From assembly GCF_005887115.1 (NCBI RefSeq), contig NZ_PNCJ01000034.1:62001-126000 (forward strand): DNA of 64,000 nucleotides, in the 5' to 3' direction. The position numbers and the translations under genes were made by a program. Numbering within the stretch: position 1 is the stretch's first letter; each line of letters begins with the position of its first letter. This document shows, one piece after another, positions 31,702 through 40,658 of the stretch. Below the pieces are notes generated by a model, which saw only the letters and a list, made by a program, of their open reading frames with translations, had not been told where the DNA came from and made no database searches. This DNA is from Pseudoalteromonas rubra (GTDB taxonomy: Bacteria; Pseudomonadota; Gammaproteobacteria; Enterobacterales; Alteromonadaceae).

Positions 31702-32972
31702 ATGACATGATGCAAATGTGGGGCATGTTTGCGCTTCTGACTGTGTTGGCAGCCTTATTCGTAGTTATGCCGTTTTTCCGTCGTGACAAACTGGTCGCTG
31801 TGGACCACGATGCCAATGCCGAGCGCATAGACATATATCAGCAGCGTTTACAGGAGCTGGCAGAAGAGCTGGGTAATCAACGTATCGATCAGAGCAGTCA
31901 TGATGAATCTGTGCAGGAGCTCAAGCGCCGGTTGCTGAACGAGTTGTCACCGGAGCGCACGCTGGATACACGTGGTAACAATCTGGTGCTTGCCGCGACA
32001 GGTGTGGCATTCCTGCTGGTTGTCAGTGCGGTATTTTACTCCTTTACGGGCAGTCAAAAACAAATCGCTGACTGGTACAAAGCGGTTGATATGTTGCCCG
32101 AGTATGGTCAGCGCGCTGTGATGCAAACGGGTGAGCCACTCAGTCCAAATGAGCTTCAGGCATTCGCGCTGGGACTGCGCACTAAACTGGCAAACAGTGG
32201 TGACGACGCAGTGGCCTGGATGTTGCTGGGTCGTGTTGCGATGTCGCTAAACGATTTTGAAATGGCCATGCAGGCATTTGATAAAGCGCTGGCAATGCAA
32301 CCTGATAACAGTAATGTGAAGGTCAGCTATGCTCAGGCGCTGCTGGTTGAAGGCTCTGAAAATGCGATGAACCGTGCCGCACGTATGCTGTCTCAGGTAC
32401 TGAAACGTGAGCCACGTAATATTGATGCGATTTCTTTATTGGCCCTGATAGCCTATGAGCGGCAGGACTGGAAAGAGTCCAAAGCGGCATTTGAAGTTTT
32501 ACTGGCGAGCATGACTCAGGACGACCCGCGTTATGCGATGATCCGTCAACGCATTACAGAGCTGAACGAGAAGTTGAACTCAGCACAAGCCTCACAGCTA
32601 GCAATGCCGGCTGATGGGCTGCAAGTAACGGTGACACTGGCAGACGGGTTAGCTGATAAAATACCTGCAAACGCGACTTTGTTTGTCTTTGCTAAGGCGG
32701 CAGAAGGCCCGCCCATGCCATTGGCGGTTGCTAAACTTACAGATTTTAACTTGCCATTAAGTGTCAATTTGGACGATAGTATGGCGATGATGCCTAACCT
32801 GAAACTGTCAGGGTTCAAAGAAGTGGTTGTAACAGCACGTATTTCCGTGGATGGTAACGTGGCGTTGCAACCTGGTGAGTTAGAAGGCGTGACTCAGACC
32901 ATTACTTTAACCGAAGAAGTGCAGCAGGTCGCGGTTACTATCAGTCGTGTTATAACCAGCACAGGAAGCTAA
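31698..32972 (+). CDS. ccmI: Cytochrome c biogenesis protein CcmI (TPR protein)
   Basis: A 424-residue protein with two N-terminal transmembrane helices (about residues 5-25 and 92-112) joined by a charged leucine-zipper-like loop. TPR repeats follow at about residues 155-295, including WMLLGRVAMSLNDFEMAMQAFDKAL. The C-terminal periplasmic domain has LPLSVNLDDSMAM. CcmI chaperones apocytochromes. Its ATG overlaps ccmH by four bases, and its stop is directly followed by mlaA. Confidence 0.93.
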   Translation: MNDMMQMWGMFALLTVLAALFVVMPFFRRDKLVAVDHDANAERIDIYQQRLQELAEELGNQRIDQSSHDESVQELKRRLLNELSPERTLDTRGNNLVLAATGVAFLLVVSAVFYSFTGSQKQIADWYKAVDMLPEYGQRAVMQTGEPLSPNELQAFALGLRTKLANSGDDAVAWMLLGRVAMSLNDFEMAMQAFDKALAMQPDNSNVKVSYAQALLVEGSENAMNRAARMLSQVLKREPRNIDAISLLALIAYERQDWKESKAAFEVLLASMTQDDPRYAMIRQRITELNEKLNSAQASQLAMPADGLQVTVTLADGLADKIPANATLFVFAKAAEGPPMPLAVAKLTDFNLPLSVNLDDSMAMMPNLKLSGFKEVVVTARISVDGNVALQPGELEGVTQTITLTEEVQQVAVTISRVITSTGS

Positions 32973-33704
32973 ATGTATAAGAAACTCGTTGGCGCCGCTT
33001 TGGCGCTAATTTTATCAGGGTGTGCGCAAGTCCCCGAAGAAAAACAAGACCCCCGAGATCCACTGCAGTCGCTCAACCGTCCGTTGTATGACTTTAATAT
33101 GGATGTTTTGGACGCCTATATCTTGCGCCCGGCGGCGAAAGGGTATATTGCCATTACACCAGCACCGGTGCGCAGCAGTCTTGTAAACTTCACAACTAAC
33201 CTGGCTGCACCGACAGATGCTGTGAACGCCGCCTTACAAGCTAAACCAGGTGACGCAGGTGTCAATGTTGCACGCTTTTTGGTGAACACAACTGTGGGGA
33301 TTTTTGGCCTGTTTGATGTCGCCAAGACGCTAGGTCTGGAACACAAAGATGAAGACTTCGGTCAGACACTGGGTGTCTGGGGGGTTGGTGACGGCGCTTA
33401 TTTGATGATACCGGGTTATGGTCCGTCAACGGCTCGTAACCTCACGGGTGATATCGTCGATAATGTTGTGTTGCCAGAAATTGCCTTGTCTACACCGCAA
33501 ACTATTCTGGTATTTGCGCTGCGTGCCGTTGAGGCAAGAGCCAGCCTGATGTCACAGGAAAAACTCCTTAACGAGTCGCTTGACCCGTATATCTTCCTTA
33601 AGGATGTCTATTTCCAGCGTCAGCTGTATGAACTCCACGATGGCAATCCACCCGTTGAGGAGGAGCCGGAGGAGTTCGATGAGGATTTCCTCGAGAATCT
33701 GTAG
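32973..33704 (+). CDS. mlaA: Phospholipid-trafficking lipoprotein MlaA (VacJ)
   Basis: A 243-residue outer-membrane lipoprotein with lipobox LSGC (Cys17). MlaA-family segments are DPLQSLNRPLYDFNMDVLDAYILRP, LAAPTDAVNAALQ and EDFGQTLGVWGVGDGAYLMIPGYGPST. It removes mislocalised phospholipids from the outer leaflet and passes them to MlaC. The acidic C-terminal tail is unremarkable. The ATG touches the ccmI stop, and a strong terminator follows, so it is probably co-transcribed with the ccm operon. Confidence 0.96.
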   Translation: MYKKLVGAALALILSGCAQVPEEKQDPRDPLQSLNRPLYDFNMDVLDAYILRPAAKGYIAITPAPVRSSLVNFTTNLAAPTDAVNAALQAKPGDAGVNVARFLVNTTVGIFGLFDVAKTLGLEHKDEDFGQTLGVWGVGDGAYLMIPGYGPSTARNLTGDIVDNVVLPEIALSTPQTILVFALRAVEARASLMSQEKLLNESLDPYIFLKDVYFQRQLYELHDGNPPVEEEPEEFDEDFLENL

Positions 33705-33716
33705 CCTTTTATCAAG

Positions 33717-33744
33717 CCGGTCAGCATTCGCTGACCGGTTTTTT
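33717..33744 (+). terminator. Rho-independent terminator after mlaA
   Basis: CCGGTCAGC (33717-33725), loop ATTC, GCTGACCGG (33730-33738) and then six T. A nine-base perfect GC-rich stem and T-run, 12 bases after the mlaA stop, end the ccm-mlaA transcript. Confidence 0.93.
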
Positions 33745-33950
33745 ATTATGATTTGCAAATAGATTTTTCCTTTCTGAACGGCCTTTGTACCAGGCATTTG
33801 CCTAGTTGACCCTAAAAGGGTAACCTCATTGGGTGACCAAAAAGTAGACAGTATGCGTTTATCATATCCGGGTAATGAGTGCGCAACGGTCTTGATCGTG
33901 TTTCAGGTCGGCTGTGTGCTCGGATTATCCGCCCTAAAAGGAGCTTAATG

Positions 33951-34277
33951 ATGGAAAATTCAAATGCAGGTGCCATTGTCGTGTTTATTGTGGCGGCGTT
34001 CCCCTGTCTGGTCGGGGCATATCTGATTGGGGTAAAACACTGTATGTTTTTAATCGCAGGGTGGGATCCCGAAAAATATCATAGTCATAACGCCATTGCG
34101 CAGATCTTTGGCTGGGGGTTATTTGTTGGCGGCCTGATGATGAGTGCCGCAGCCTTGCTCGATTATCTTGGCCTGTTCGGTGAAGAGCAGTCCGCTATCC
34201 TGATTTTGGCAGGCGCAGTAGCGGTGATAGCAACGGGGTTTTACTGTAACGTTAAATTTCGTATCAAACCGGAGTAA
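33951..34277 (+). CDS. Small membrane protein of unknown function
   Basis: I do not recognise this 108-residue protein with certainty. It has three hydrophobic helices (about residues 8-28, 47-67 and 80-100) and the segment GVKHCMFLIAGWDPEKYHSHN between the first two. That segment loosely recalls DUF3784 proteins, which have LIAGYN at the same place. AAGGAG lies seven bases before the second of two adjacent ATGs, so I start at 33951 and not 33948. It stands alone after the mlaA terminator and converges on the copper receptor gene. Confidence 0.7.
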   Translation: MENSNAGAIVVFIVAAFPCLVGAYLIGVKHCMFLIAGWDPEKYHSHNAIAQIFGWGLFVGGLMMSAAALLDYLGLFGEEQSAILILAGAVAVIATGFYCNVKFRIKPE

Positions 34278-34335
34278 TGCCAGGCCGATGTGGCAGGAGA
34301 GCCTGGCTTAGTCAGGCTCCCATGACGCTGTGAGA

Positions 34336-36387
34336 TTAAAAACGCCAATTCACATTGGCCCATAGCGTGCGGCCAGCTTCATTGACTTTATCAATTTGCG
34401 CATAGCCACTGACCATAGCGCCGGCGCGGCTTAAGTGTTCAGCATAGGCTTTATCCAGCACATTATCGACCCCAAGGCTAAATAGCAGTTCATCTGAATG
34501 GCTATAGGACACGTTCAATGCCAGTGTACCAAAGCCGTGGCTGGGTCCAACGTCCTGACCGGCAATGTTACCCTGGCCAATGGCAACACGGTTCTGGCTT
34601 TTTACGAGACGCCATAAACCGCCAATCTGCCATTTATCCAGCGTGTAATCCATCGCCAAACGCGCCTGCAGCGGTGGTTGTTGAGCGAGCGCAGTATGAT
34701 CCGTTTTATTAGTGCCGCGCACATAGTTGATACTGGTCGTGAAATTCAGCCGCTTGCTGAGTGCCATTCGGGTTTCCATTTCTAGACCCATCGTCTGAGC
34801 ATCTATGTTGCGGGTAACCGCGAGTGTTTTGTCCATCACCTCATAGCGATTGTCGGTCAGCAGATAGTCGTCAATGCGGTTGTAAAACAAAGAGACGGAC
34901 GTTGTCATGCCGGATTTTTGCAACATCCAGCCGATATCCAACTGGTCAGTCTTTTCCGTCTCTAGTAAGAAAGCGCTCATGCTATCCACGCTACGGCGTC
35001 CGCCACCCATCAACTCCCAGTAATCCGGAAAGCGTTCGCTATGGCCTGCGCCAATGTAATAGCTCATATCCTGGTGCTGAACCTGATAGCGTGTAAAACC
35101 GCTCCATAAGGTGTCATCCCGTGTGTGGTCTGCCGTCGGGTTGGGCATTGGCATCATCATTGAGCCAAGTTGCTGGCGTTTATCGGTGGCAGACCAGTCA
35201 TCGATGCGCAGTCCGCTGACCCACTGGCTGCGCATCGGGCCTTGCTTACTGAGGGCATATTCCAATTCGCCGAATAACCCGGTTTGTTTAAATTCAGCGT
35301 TGTTACGCCGTGGCAAAGTTTCGACGGGCATCACTGGCTGGTTCATGCTGACGCGGATACGATGACGGTTTTGTTGATGATCAACACCATAGTTCAATGT
35401 ATGCTGTCTGTTGATGGCTGAAGTGAGCATGATCTTGCCTCCCCAGGTACGGCGGTCCGGGTTAGATGAGGTCGGGGTTTTCATCATCATATTGGGGGTA
35501 AATGGTCGCAGGCTGTGGTTGTCCATGATGTGATCTATGTTGTTGTAATACACATTGGCTTCCAACGCAGTAACAAACCCTGTTAGTTCGCTCAATTCAA
35601 CGTTCAGCGCAACATGATTTCTATCGAACTTGCTGCCATCCATCATGCGATCAGCGTAGGCGACCTCGCCATCACTGCGGCCAAGGCTCAGGCTATACAG
35701 GCTGTCGTCGTCCGGAGTGTAGGCAAACTCGGAGTCGAGGTTCCATTTGTCGTAGGCAGAGTGGATTGACTTACCTTCACCGTCTTCATAATCATCGGCA
35801 TCGCTTTTACTCGCGGCCATTCGGGCATAGTAGTCTTGTGTGCCGCCTTTGATATCGGCATTCACCATACGCTTACCAAAACTGCCTAAGGTTGCGTTGG
35901 CAAAGCCTTGCCAGCCTGTCTCGCTCAGGCGCTCCGATTCACGCTCAAAAATCACTGTGGCAGCACTGTTTCCAGGCCCATAAAGCACCGTCTGTGGTCC
36001 TTTGATCACCGTCAGAGTATCGTAAGTTTGTGGCGTGATATAGGCCGTAGGTGGGTCCATGCGCCCGCCACAGCCGCCAAGTGTCAGGCCTCCATCGGTA
36101 ATAATATTGAGGCGCGACCCGGCCATTCCGCGAAACACCGGGTCGCTGCTGGCGCCCCCTTTTTTAACCAAAGAGAACCCGGCGATGCTGGACAGCAGAT
36201 CGGCACCGTCCTGTGCGGGTAAAGGTTGTCTGGGCGCCTTAGGGTCGGTTTTGATATCCAGCGGGCTGTGCATGGGGGCGATAACCACGATGCGTTCAAG
36301 GCGGTCAGTGTGTATGTCGTGTTGCGTATCCTGGCTGTGTGCAGAAAAAGCGGCGGTTACTGCAAGCCAAATTAGATTTCTGGTCAT
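34336..36387 (-). CDS. TonB-dependent copper receptor (OprC/NosA-like)
   Basis: A 683-residue outer-membrane receptor with a signal peptide (about residues 1-18) and a TonB-box-like ERIVVIA. The plug has GGCGGRMDPPTAYI, which is diagnostic of the OprC/NosA copper family. In P. aeruginosa OprC the CxxxM and HxM residues bind copper; here the equivalents are Cys106/Met110 and an HIM triplet near residues 286-288. Met clusters (NMMMK, SMMMPMP) occur in outer loops. Twin-barrel features and a terminal Phe (NVNWRF) are present. The ATG at 36387 is preferred to an upstream TTG. Paired palindromes lie 47-81 bases upstream. Confidence 0.88.
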   Translation of the reverse strand: MTRNLIWLAVTAAFSAHSQDTQHDIHTDRLERIVVIAPMHSPLDIKTDPKAPRQPLPAQDGADLLSSIAGFSLVKKGGASSDPVFRGMAGSRLNIITDGGLTLGGCGGRMDPPTAYITPQTYDTLTVIKGPQTVLYGPGNSAATVIFERESERLSETGWQGFANATLGSFGKRMVNADIKGGTQDYYARMAASKSDADDYEDGEGKSIHSAYDKWNLDSEFAYTPDDDSLYSLSLGRSDGEVAYADRMMDGSKFDRNHVALNVELSELTGFVTALEANVYYNNIDHIMDNHSLRPFTPNMMMKTPTSSNPDRRTWGGKIMLTSAINRQHTLNYGVDHQQNRHRIRVSMNQPVMPVETLPRRNNAEFKQTGLFGELEYALSKQGPMRSQWVSGLRIDDWSATDKRQQLGSMMMPMPNPTADHTRDDTLWSGFTRYQVQHQDMSYYIGAGHSERFPDYWELMGGGRRSVDSMSAFLLETEKTDQLDIGWMLQKSGMTTSVSLFYNRIDDYLLTDNRYEVMDKTLAVTRNIDAQTMGLEMETRMALSKRLNFTTSINYVRGTNKTDHTALAQQPPLQARLAMDYTLDKWQIGGLWRLVKSQNRVAIGQGNIAGQDVGPSHGFGTLALNVSYSHSDELLFSLGVDNVLDKAYAEHLSRAGAMVSGYAQIDKVNEAGRTLWANVNWRF

Positions 36388-36433
36388 GATCCATCCCAAA
36401 GTGTTTTCACGTTTTTATTGAGAGGAATTTTAC

Positions 36434-36468
36434 TTGTCAGACAAATGCTTGGGATGTGACAAATTGTC
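36434..36468. promoter_or_regulatory. Paired palindromic operator candidates upstream of the copper receptor
   Basis: TTGTCAGACAA (36434-36444) and GACAAATTGTC (36458-36468) are both perfect 11-base palindromes built from the same TTGTC/GACAA half-sites in opposite order, with centres 24 bases apart. They lie 47-81 bases upstream of the receptor ATG, where a repressor would act. I do not recognise the regulator; no CueR-type box is evident. Confidence 0.45.
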
Positions 36469-36519
36469 GCACTTGAACGGATTTAGGAGAAGAAAAGAAA
36501 AAACATTGACCTAAAACAA

Positions 36520-36546
36520 AAACAGCCACCGAGAAGGGGGCTGTTT
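36520..36546 (-). terminator. Rho-independent terminator of the EAL-HDOD gene
   Basis: On the minus strand AAACAGCC, an 11-base loop and GGCTGTTT form an eight-base stem, followed by TTGTTTT. It starts about 20 bases after the stop codon of the gene at 36567-37790. Confidence 0.75.
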
Positions 36547-36566
36547 GGTATAAACGACAGACAATG

Positions 36567-37790
36567 CTAAATTGCCATCACTTCCATTTGTTGGTCGCAC
36601 CACTGCAGCGCTTCATGGTAATAGTCTGGCAGCAGGTCCGGGTCCAGGCTCAGCTGCTGCGCCAATTCATTCGCACCTTGCCAGTTTGCCTGTTCATACA
36701 ACTTGATAAGCGTCAGGTAGCTGGCGAGCAAACCTTCTTGTTTTAACAAGGCATCTTTGATCTCAATGGCCAGTGGCAGCTTGTTCATGACGCTGTCCAT
36801 GCTTTCATCTAAGATGGCGTCCATCAGCGACATCATGCCTGCGAGAAAGGCCATACCAGTGTCCTTGAGCTTCTTATGTTTAACAGCCAAGAGTTCGGCA
36901 AAGCGTGCGCGAGTGAGTGACAGGCGCACCAGTTCCAGCGGTTTTTCTGAGGAAACCTGTGACGCAAATAACAAAGACAAAAACTTTTTAAGTTCCTGAT
37001 TACCCAACACCACCAAAGCCTGCTTAATGGTAGAGATTTCGGCGCGACGCTTAAACGCGGCTGAGTTAGAGTAACGCAGTAATTTATAGCTGAGGTTAAC
37101 ATCGCGCTCGAATACCTGGGTAATACGCTTTAAGTCAACGTCGACGCTTGATGTCTCGTACAGTAGCTCCGCCAGCGCCATCTCTGATGGTGGCAAGGTT
37201 TTACTCTGAACCACTTCGGGTTTAGCAAAAAAGAACCCCTGGAAGTAACTAAAACCAAGCTCAAGTGCCTGTTGGTATTGCTCATGTGTTTCGACTTTTT
37301 CTGCGACTAGTTCAATATTCTTGAACGGCGCAATGGCTTCTTTAATCTCTTTAATGGTTTCAATATCTGTGGTCAGGACGTCTATCTTGATTTGGTCGAT
37401 AAACGGATAGAAGTGTCGCCACACCTTTTGATGCTGATAATCATCCAGCACTATGGTGTAGCCTTTACTCTTGAGATCCTGCACGGCGGCAAGCAAGCGC
37501 TTGCCCGGCTGTACTGTTTCAAGGATCTCAACAACCAGCTGTTCACGCCCCATCATAGTGGGGTAGCCTTTGAGTAAGGTTTCCAGCGTGAAGTTGATGT
37601 AGGCGGGTTTGTTGTCGGTTAAATCTTCCAGGCCAAAGTTAAATTGACTGCCTTCGATCAACCTTGAGGTTGCTTCAGAACCATCAATTTCCGGGAAGAC
37701 ATTATCTAACCCGTCACGAAATAACAGCTCGTAACCCACGAGTTCTTTGTTTTTATTTAGGATTGGCTGCCTGGCGGCATAAAAATACAT
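36567..37790 (-). CDS. EAL-HDOD domain signalling protein
   Basis: A 407-residue protein with an N-terminal EAL-type domain (about residues 1-200) and a C-terminal HDOD domain (about 195-400, with VLGNQELKKFLSLLFAS). The EAL motif reads ELL (YELLFRDG), and the DDFG loop reads DDYQ. The usual Asn, Glu, Lys and Gln positions are recognisable (INFT, VVEILE, QIKID, YFQGFFFAKP). Homologues such as CdgJ in V. cholerae affect motility and biofilm. Activity on cyclic-di-GMP cannot be decided here. ATG 37790 follows AGGTG; an upstream TTG in frame was rejected. Confidence 0.85.
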   Translation of the reverse strand: MYFYAARQPILNKNKELVGYELLFRDGLDNVFPEIDGSEATSRLIEGSQFNFGLEDLTDNKPAYINFTLETLLKGYPTMMGREQLVVEILETVQPGKRLLAAVQDLKSKGYTIVLDDYQHQKVWRHFYPFIDQIKIDVLTTDIETIKEIKEAIAPFKNIELVAEKVETHEQYQQALELGFSYFQGFFFAKPEVVQSKTLPPSEMALAELLYETSSVDVDLKRITQVFERDVNLSYKLLRYSNSAAFKRRAEISTIKQALVVLGNQELKKFLSLLFASQVSSEKPLELVRLSLTRARFAELLAVKHKKLKDTGMAFLAGMMSLMDAILDESMDSVMNKLPLAIEIKDALLKQEGLLASYLTLIKLYEQANWQGANELAQQLSLDPDLLPDYYHEALQWCDQQMEVMAI

Positions 37791-37940
37791 GAAAGATACA
37801 CCTGACTGAATACTTCTACTGCACAACAATATAAGGCAATCTCAGGCTTATTTCATTAATTAATTCAGCTTGTTTCAGCTTTTGGTATTAAGGTATGAGG
37901 GTGTTCACGCGCAATTCATGCCCAGTTCACCCCGTGTAAC

Positions 37941-37969
37941 TTGGGTGGTGATCTATGCCATGTTATAGT
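37941..37969 (+). promoter_or_regulatory. Sigma-70 promoter upstream of putP
   Basis: A TTGGGT -35 hexamer (37941-37946) and a TATAGT -10 hexamer (37964-37969) are 17 bases apart, and TG one base before the -10 makes it an extended -10 promoter. It would give an mRNA leader of about 85 bases to the putP start at 38061. Confidence 0.55.
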
Positions 37970-38060
37970 GGACCTTTCGCAATGGCTTTTGTCCCAATCT
38001 CAGCTAAGAAAAAACAGCATCTGATATTGTGGAGAGGAGCCCGGACTAAAGGAGGTAATT

Positions 38061-39539
38061 TTGGAAACTGGCACAATGATCTCACTTGCCATGTATTTCA
38101 TCGCCATGCTGGGTATCGGACTGTATGCGTATCGAAAGTCAACCAGCGACGTGTCGGGTTATATGTTAGGTGGCAGAAGTCTTCCACCTAGCGTCGCGGC
38201 CTTATCTGCGGGTGCCTCGGATATGAGTGGCTGGATCCTTATGGGTCTGCCTGGCGCCATGTTTGTCAGTGGTTTCAGCAGTACCTGGATAGCAATAGGT
38301 TTGGTAATAGGTGCTTTTTTAAACTATTTACTGGTGGCACCACGACTGCGTGTTTACACCGAACTGGCCAATGATGCGATCACTATTCCAGACTATTTTG
38401 CTAATCGCTTTGAAGACAAAGGCAATGCGCTGCGTATTGTCTCGGCGCTGGTGATCATTATTTTCTTCACCCTGTATACATCCGCAGGTGTGGTCTCTGG
38501 CGGTAAACTGTTCGAGAACTCATTTGGCATGAGTTACGAATCCGGCTTGTATATCACGACCGGTGTGGTGGTACTATACACTTTGTTCGGCGGATTCCTG
38601 GCTGTCAGCCTGACCGACTTTGTTCAGGGCTGTATCATGTTCCTGGCGTTAATTTTGGTGCCAGCCGTGACGTATTCACTTTTGGATAACCCGCTTAGCG
38701 TGACACTCAACGATATTAACCCTCAGCTGCTTACCTGGATTGGTGCTGGTGGTGCAATTGGCATCATCTCAGCCATGTCCTGGGGCTTGGGGTATTTCGG
38801 TCAGCCCCATATTATTGTACGTTTTATGTCTGTGCGCAGCGTGAAAGACATGCCTACGGCACGACGCATCGGGATGAGTTGGATGCTGGTGGCAACGATT
38901 GGTGCCATCACAACGGGTCTGTTTGGCGCTGCTTATGCGCACGAGAATGGGATTGTGGTCGAAGATCCGGAGACGATTTTCCTGATTTTATCTGAGCTGC
39001 TGTTCCACCCCTTGATTGCTGGGTTTTTGCTTGCAGCTATTCTGGCAGCCATTATGAGTACCATTTCTTCGCAGTTATTGGTGAGCTCCAGCTCCTTGAC
39101 GGAAGATTTCTATAAAATCTTCCTGCGTAAAGATGCCTCAGACAAAGAACTGGTGCTGGTTGGGCGGATTAGCGTTGCGCTGGTATCGCTGTGTGCCATT
39201 TATCTTGCCTACGACAGAGACAGCACGATTTTGAGTCTGGTGAGTAATGCCTGGGCTGGATTTGGTGCCGCATTTGGTCCGCTGGTACTGCTGAGTTTGT
39301 TCTGGAAGCGGATGAACTTTGCAGGCGCTCTGTCTGGTATGATAGTGGGGGCTGCAACGGTACTATTCTGGATCTATGGCCCGGTGACGGTTAACGGCCA
39401 GCCACTTAGTGCGCTTATCTATGAAATTGTACCCGGATTTATCGCGTCATCAATTGCGATTGTAGCGGTAAGCCTGGCAACCCCTGAACCCAGCGCCGCA
39501 ATCACTGATAAGTTCGAGGAAATGCAAACCGCACTATAA
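38061..39539 (+). CDS. putP: Sodium/proline symporter PutP
   Basis: A 492-residue sodium:solute symporter with about 13 transmembrane helices. Segments shared with E. coli PutP include YMLGGRSLPPSVAALSAGAS, DMSGWILMGLPGA, ITIPDYFANRFEDK and YTSAGVVSGGKLFE. It imports proline with sodium, for nutrition or osmoprotection. The start is TTG, set by AAAGGAGGT ending five bases upstream; the ATG at 38076 is too far from it. No putA is present in the window. A clear terminator follows. Confidence 0.95.
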   Translation: METGTMISLAMYFIAMLGIGLYAYRKSTSDVSGYMLGGRSLPPSVAALSAGASDMSGWILMGLPGAMFVSGFSSTWIAIGLVIGAFLNYLLVAPRLRVYTELANDAITIPDYFANRFEDKGNALRIVSALVIIIFFTLYTSAGVVSGGKLFENSFGMSYESGLYITTGVVVLYTLFGGFLAVSLTDFVQGCIMFLALILVPAVTYSLLDNPLSVTLNDINPQLLTWIGAGGAIGIISAMSWGLGYFGQPHIIVRFMSVRSVKDMPTARRIGMSWMLVATIGAITTGLFGAAYAHENGIVVEDPETIFLILSELLFHPLIAGFLLAAILAAIMSTISSQLLVSSSSLTEDFYKIFLRKDASDKELVLVGRISVALVSLCAIYLAYDRDSTILSLVSNAWAGFGAAFGPLVLLSLFWKRMNFAGALSGMIVGAATVLFWIYGPVTVNGQPLSALIYEIVPGFIASSIAIVAVSLATPEPSAAITDKFEEMQTAL

Positions 39540-39558
39540 GTGTTGCACCCACATCAAT

Positions 39559-39586
39559 AGCCGCGGTTTGCTGACCGCGGCTTTTT
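39559..39586 (+). terminator. Rho-independent terminator after putP
   Basis: AGCCGCGGT (39559-39567), loop TTGCTG, ACCGCGGCT (39574-39582) and then four further T. The nine-base GC-rich stem starts 20 bases after the putP stop. Confidence 0.92.
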
Positions 39587-39900
39587 AGTGCCTGAAAGGT
39601 ACGGCCTGATTGCCTTCAGGGCTGAATTGAGCTTGCATTCGGGTTTGTGATAAGGCTTGCAAATCGGCGGGAGGGCGTCCGGTTTGTCGTTTTGTTGTTT
39701 CAATTTTTCTAATTTTCCTTATCATGAACAGTATCGTGATCCGGTCAGTATTAAGCTTTTTGGCCAATGTCATGGTGTACGAGATCATCCGCAATTCAGT
39801 GAATTTAAGGCAATTTATGCTTGTTACTATATGGCAATAAGGTTAACATGTGCGTAACCTTAGTGGGTGGTCCTTTCAATTCATTAGAAGGACGGAAAAT
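39587..39900. other. Gene-poor stretch before the double-glycine peptide gene
   Basis: About 310 bases without a convincing gene; short frames on both strands lack ribosome sites and family features. The right part is AT-rich. A hairpin AAGGTTA (39839-39845) with TAACCTT (39855-39861) lies about 45 bases before the peptide ATG and could be an operator or an mRNA leader structure. AGAAGGACGG just before 39901 provides the ribosome site. I see no good -35/-10 pair. Confidence 0.5.
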
Positions 39901-40080
39901 ATGAAGTTTTTTATAAAGAGCTTAAATAATAAATCAAAAATGACCCAGCCAGAGAGAGTTTCTGGGCTGAGCGAAGAAAGTGCACGGCTGGTTGCTGGTG
40001 GCACTGGAGGAGGTGATGGGTCACAACCTCGAGCTCGCGGTTTCTCTCCTGAGTCTGCACAATTGTTTGTTGGTGGGTAA
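39901..40080 (+). CDS. Short peptide with two double-glycine motifs (putative secreted peptide precursor)
   Basis: A 59-residue peptide starting MKFFIKSLNNKSKM. Residues 23-34, LSEESARLVAGG, fit the double-glycine leader pattern (Leu at -12, Ser at -11, hydrophobic residues at -7 and -4, Gly-Gly). Residues 48-59, FSPESAQLFVGG, repeat the pattern and end the protein. Between them lies TGGGDGSQPRARG. AAGGA precedes the ATG. If cut after the first GG, the product would be 25 residues. No peptidase-containing ABC transporter is in the window. The function as a secreted peptide is inference; a structural small protein cannot be excluded. It is followed by two membrane-protein genes on the same strand. 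Confidence 0.7.
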   Translation: MKFFIKSLNNKSKMTQPERVSGLSEESARLVAGGTGGGDGSQPRARGFSPESAQLFVGG

Positions 40081-40101
40081 TCGGTAAGGTTTTAGCCAAG
40101 C

Positions 40102-40656
40102 ATGAATGAGTTTTATCAAGTTACTGGATGGATAATAATAGCATTAGAGCTGTTTGTTGTTTTGTTTTTGCTCTATAGCTTTAAACAGCATCGCTTTGAT
40201 TTATTTTTCGGTGGGAAAAGTACCTTGAAAAAGCAAAGCGATCATGAGCTACATTCATGCTTTCTGGCTTCCCTGGCTGTTCTTGTTTTTTATACATCTA
40301 GTCGTAGCTTGGGTCAGTATATTCTTAGCCTGCCTTTTGAAGTGATGCAGATGCGCCAAATTTACTACTTCTCACTAGTATGCACGGGGGCTGCATTTAT
40401 TACAGTATTGTACCTGTTGCATGCCATCCGGGGTTGTAGCTTTTCCGCTACTGCGCGTGTAGTCGCATACATCGCATTTGCAGTCATGTTTATGAACTTC
40501 GCTCAGTTAATCCTGCGTGGTTACTTAAATAGTGACATATTGTTTGATGCATATGGGCCATTTGTTGTAATGGGGAACGTGTGTACATTTGTTATCTTAG
40601 CCAGATTTCCATTCTATAAACTAATGGAATCAAGACTTGCCAAGGGAGAGATATAA
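40102..40656 (+). CDS. Polytopic membrane protein of unknown function
   Basis: I do not recognise this 184-residue protein. It has about five hydrophobic helices (near residues 9-29, 50-68, 84-104, 116-138 and 150-168), with short polar loops. Visible pieces are SFKQHRFDLFFGGKS after the first helix and YILSLPFEVMQMRQIYYFS. Its base composition is more AT-rich than the flanking core genes. It starts 21 bases after the double-glycine peptide and ends two bases before the next gene, so the three probably share a transcript. An immunity or export helper role for the peptide is only a guess from context. Confidence 0.75.
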   Translation: MNEFYQVTGWIIIALELFVVLFLLYSFKQHRFDLFFGGKSTLKKQSDHELHSCFLASLAVLVFYTSSRSLGQYILSLPFEVMQMRQIYYFSLVCTGAAFITVLYLLHAIRGCSFSATARVVAYIAFAVMFMNFAQLILRGYLNSDILFDAYGPFVVMGNVCTFVILARFPFYKLMESRLAKGEI

Positions 40657-40658
40657 TA

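Noticed and set aside
34299..34319. GAGCCTG/CAGGCTC hairpin between the small membrane protein and the copper receptor
   Set aside because: Seven-base stem without a T-run on either strand; too weak to call a terminator.
39585..39857. Short frames on both strands after the putP terminator
   Set aside because: No ribosome site, no family features, and the minus-strand frame overlaps the terminator.
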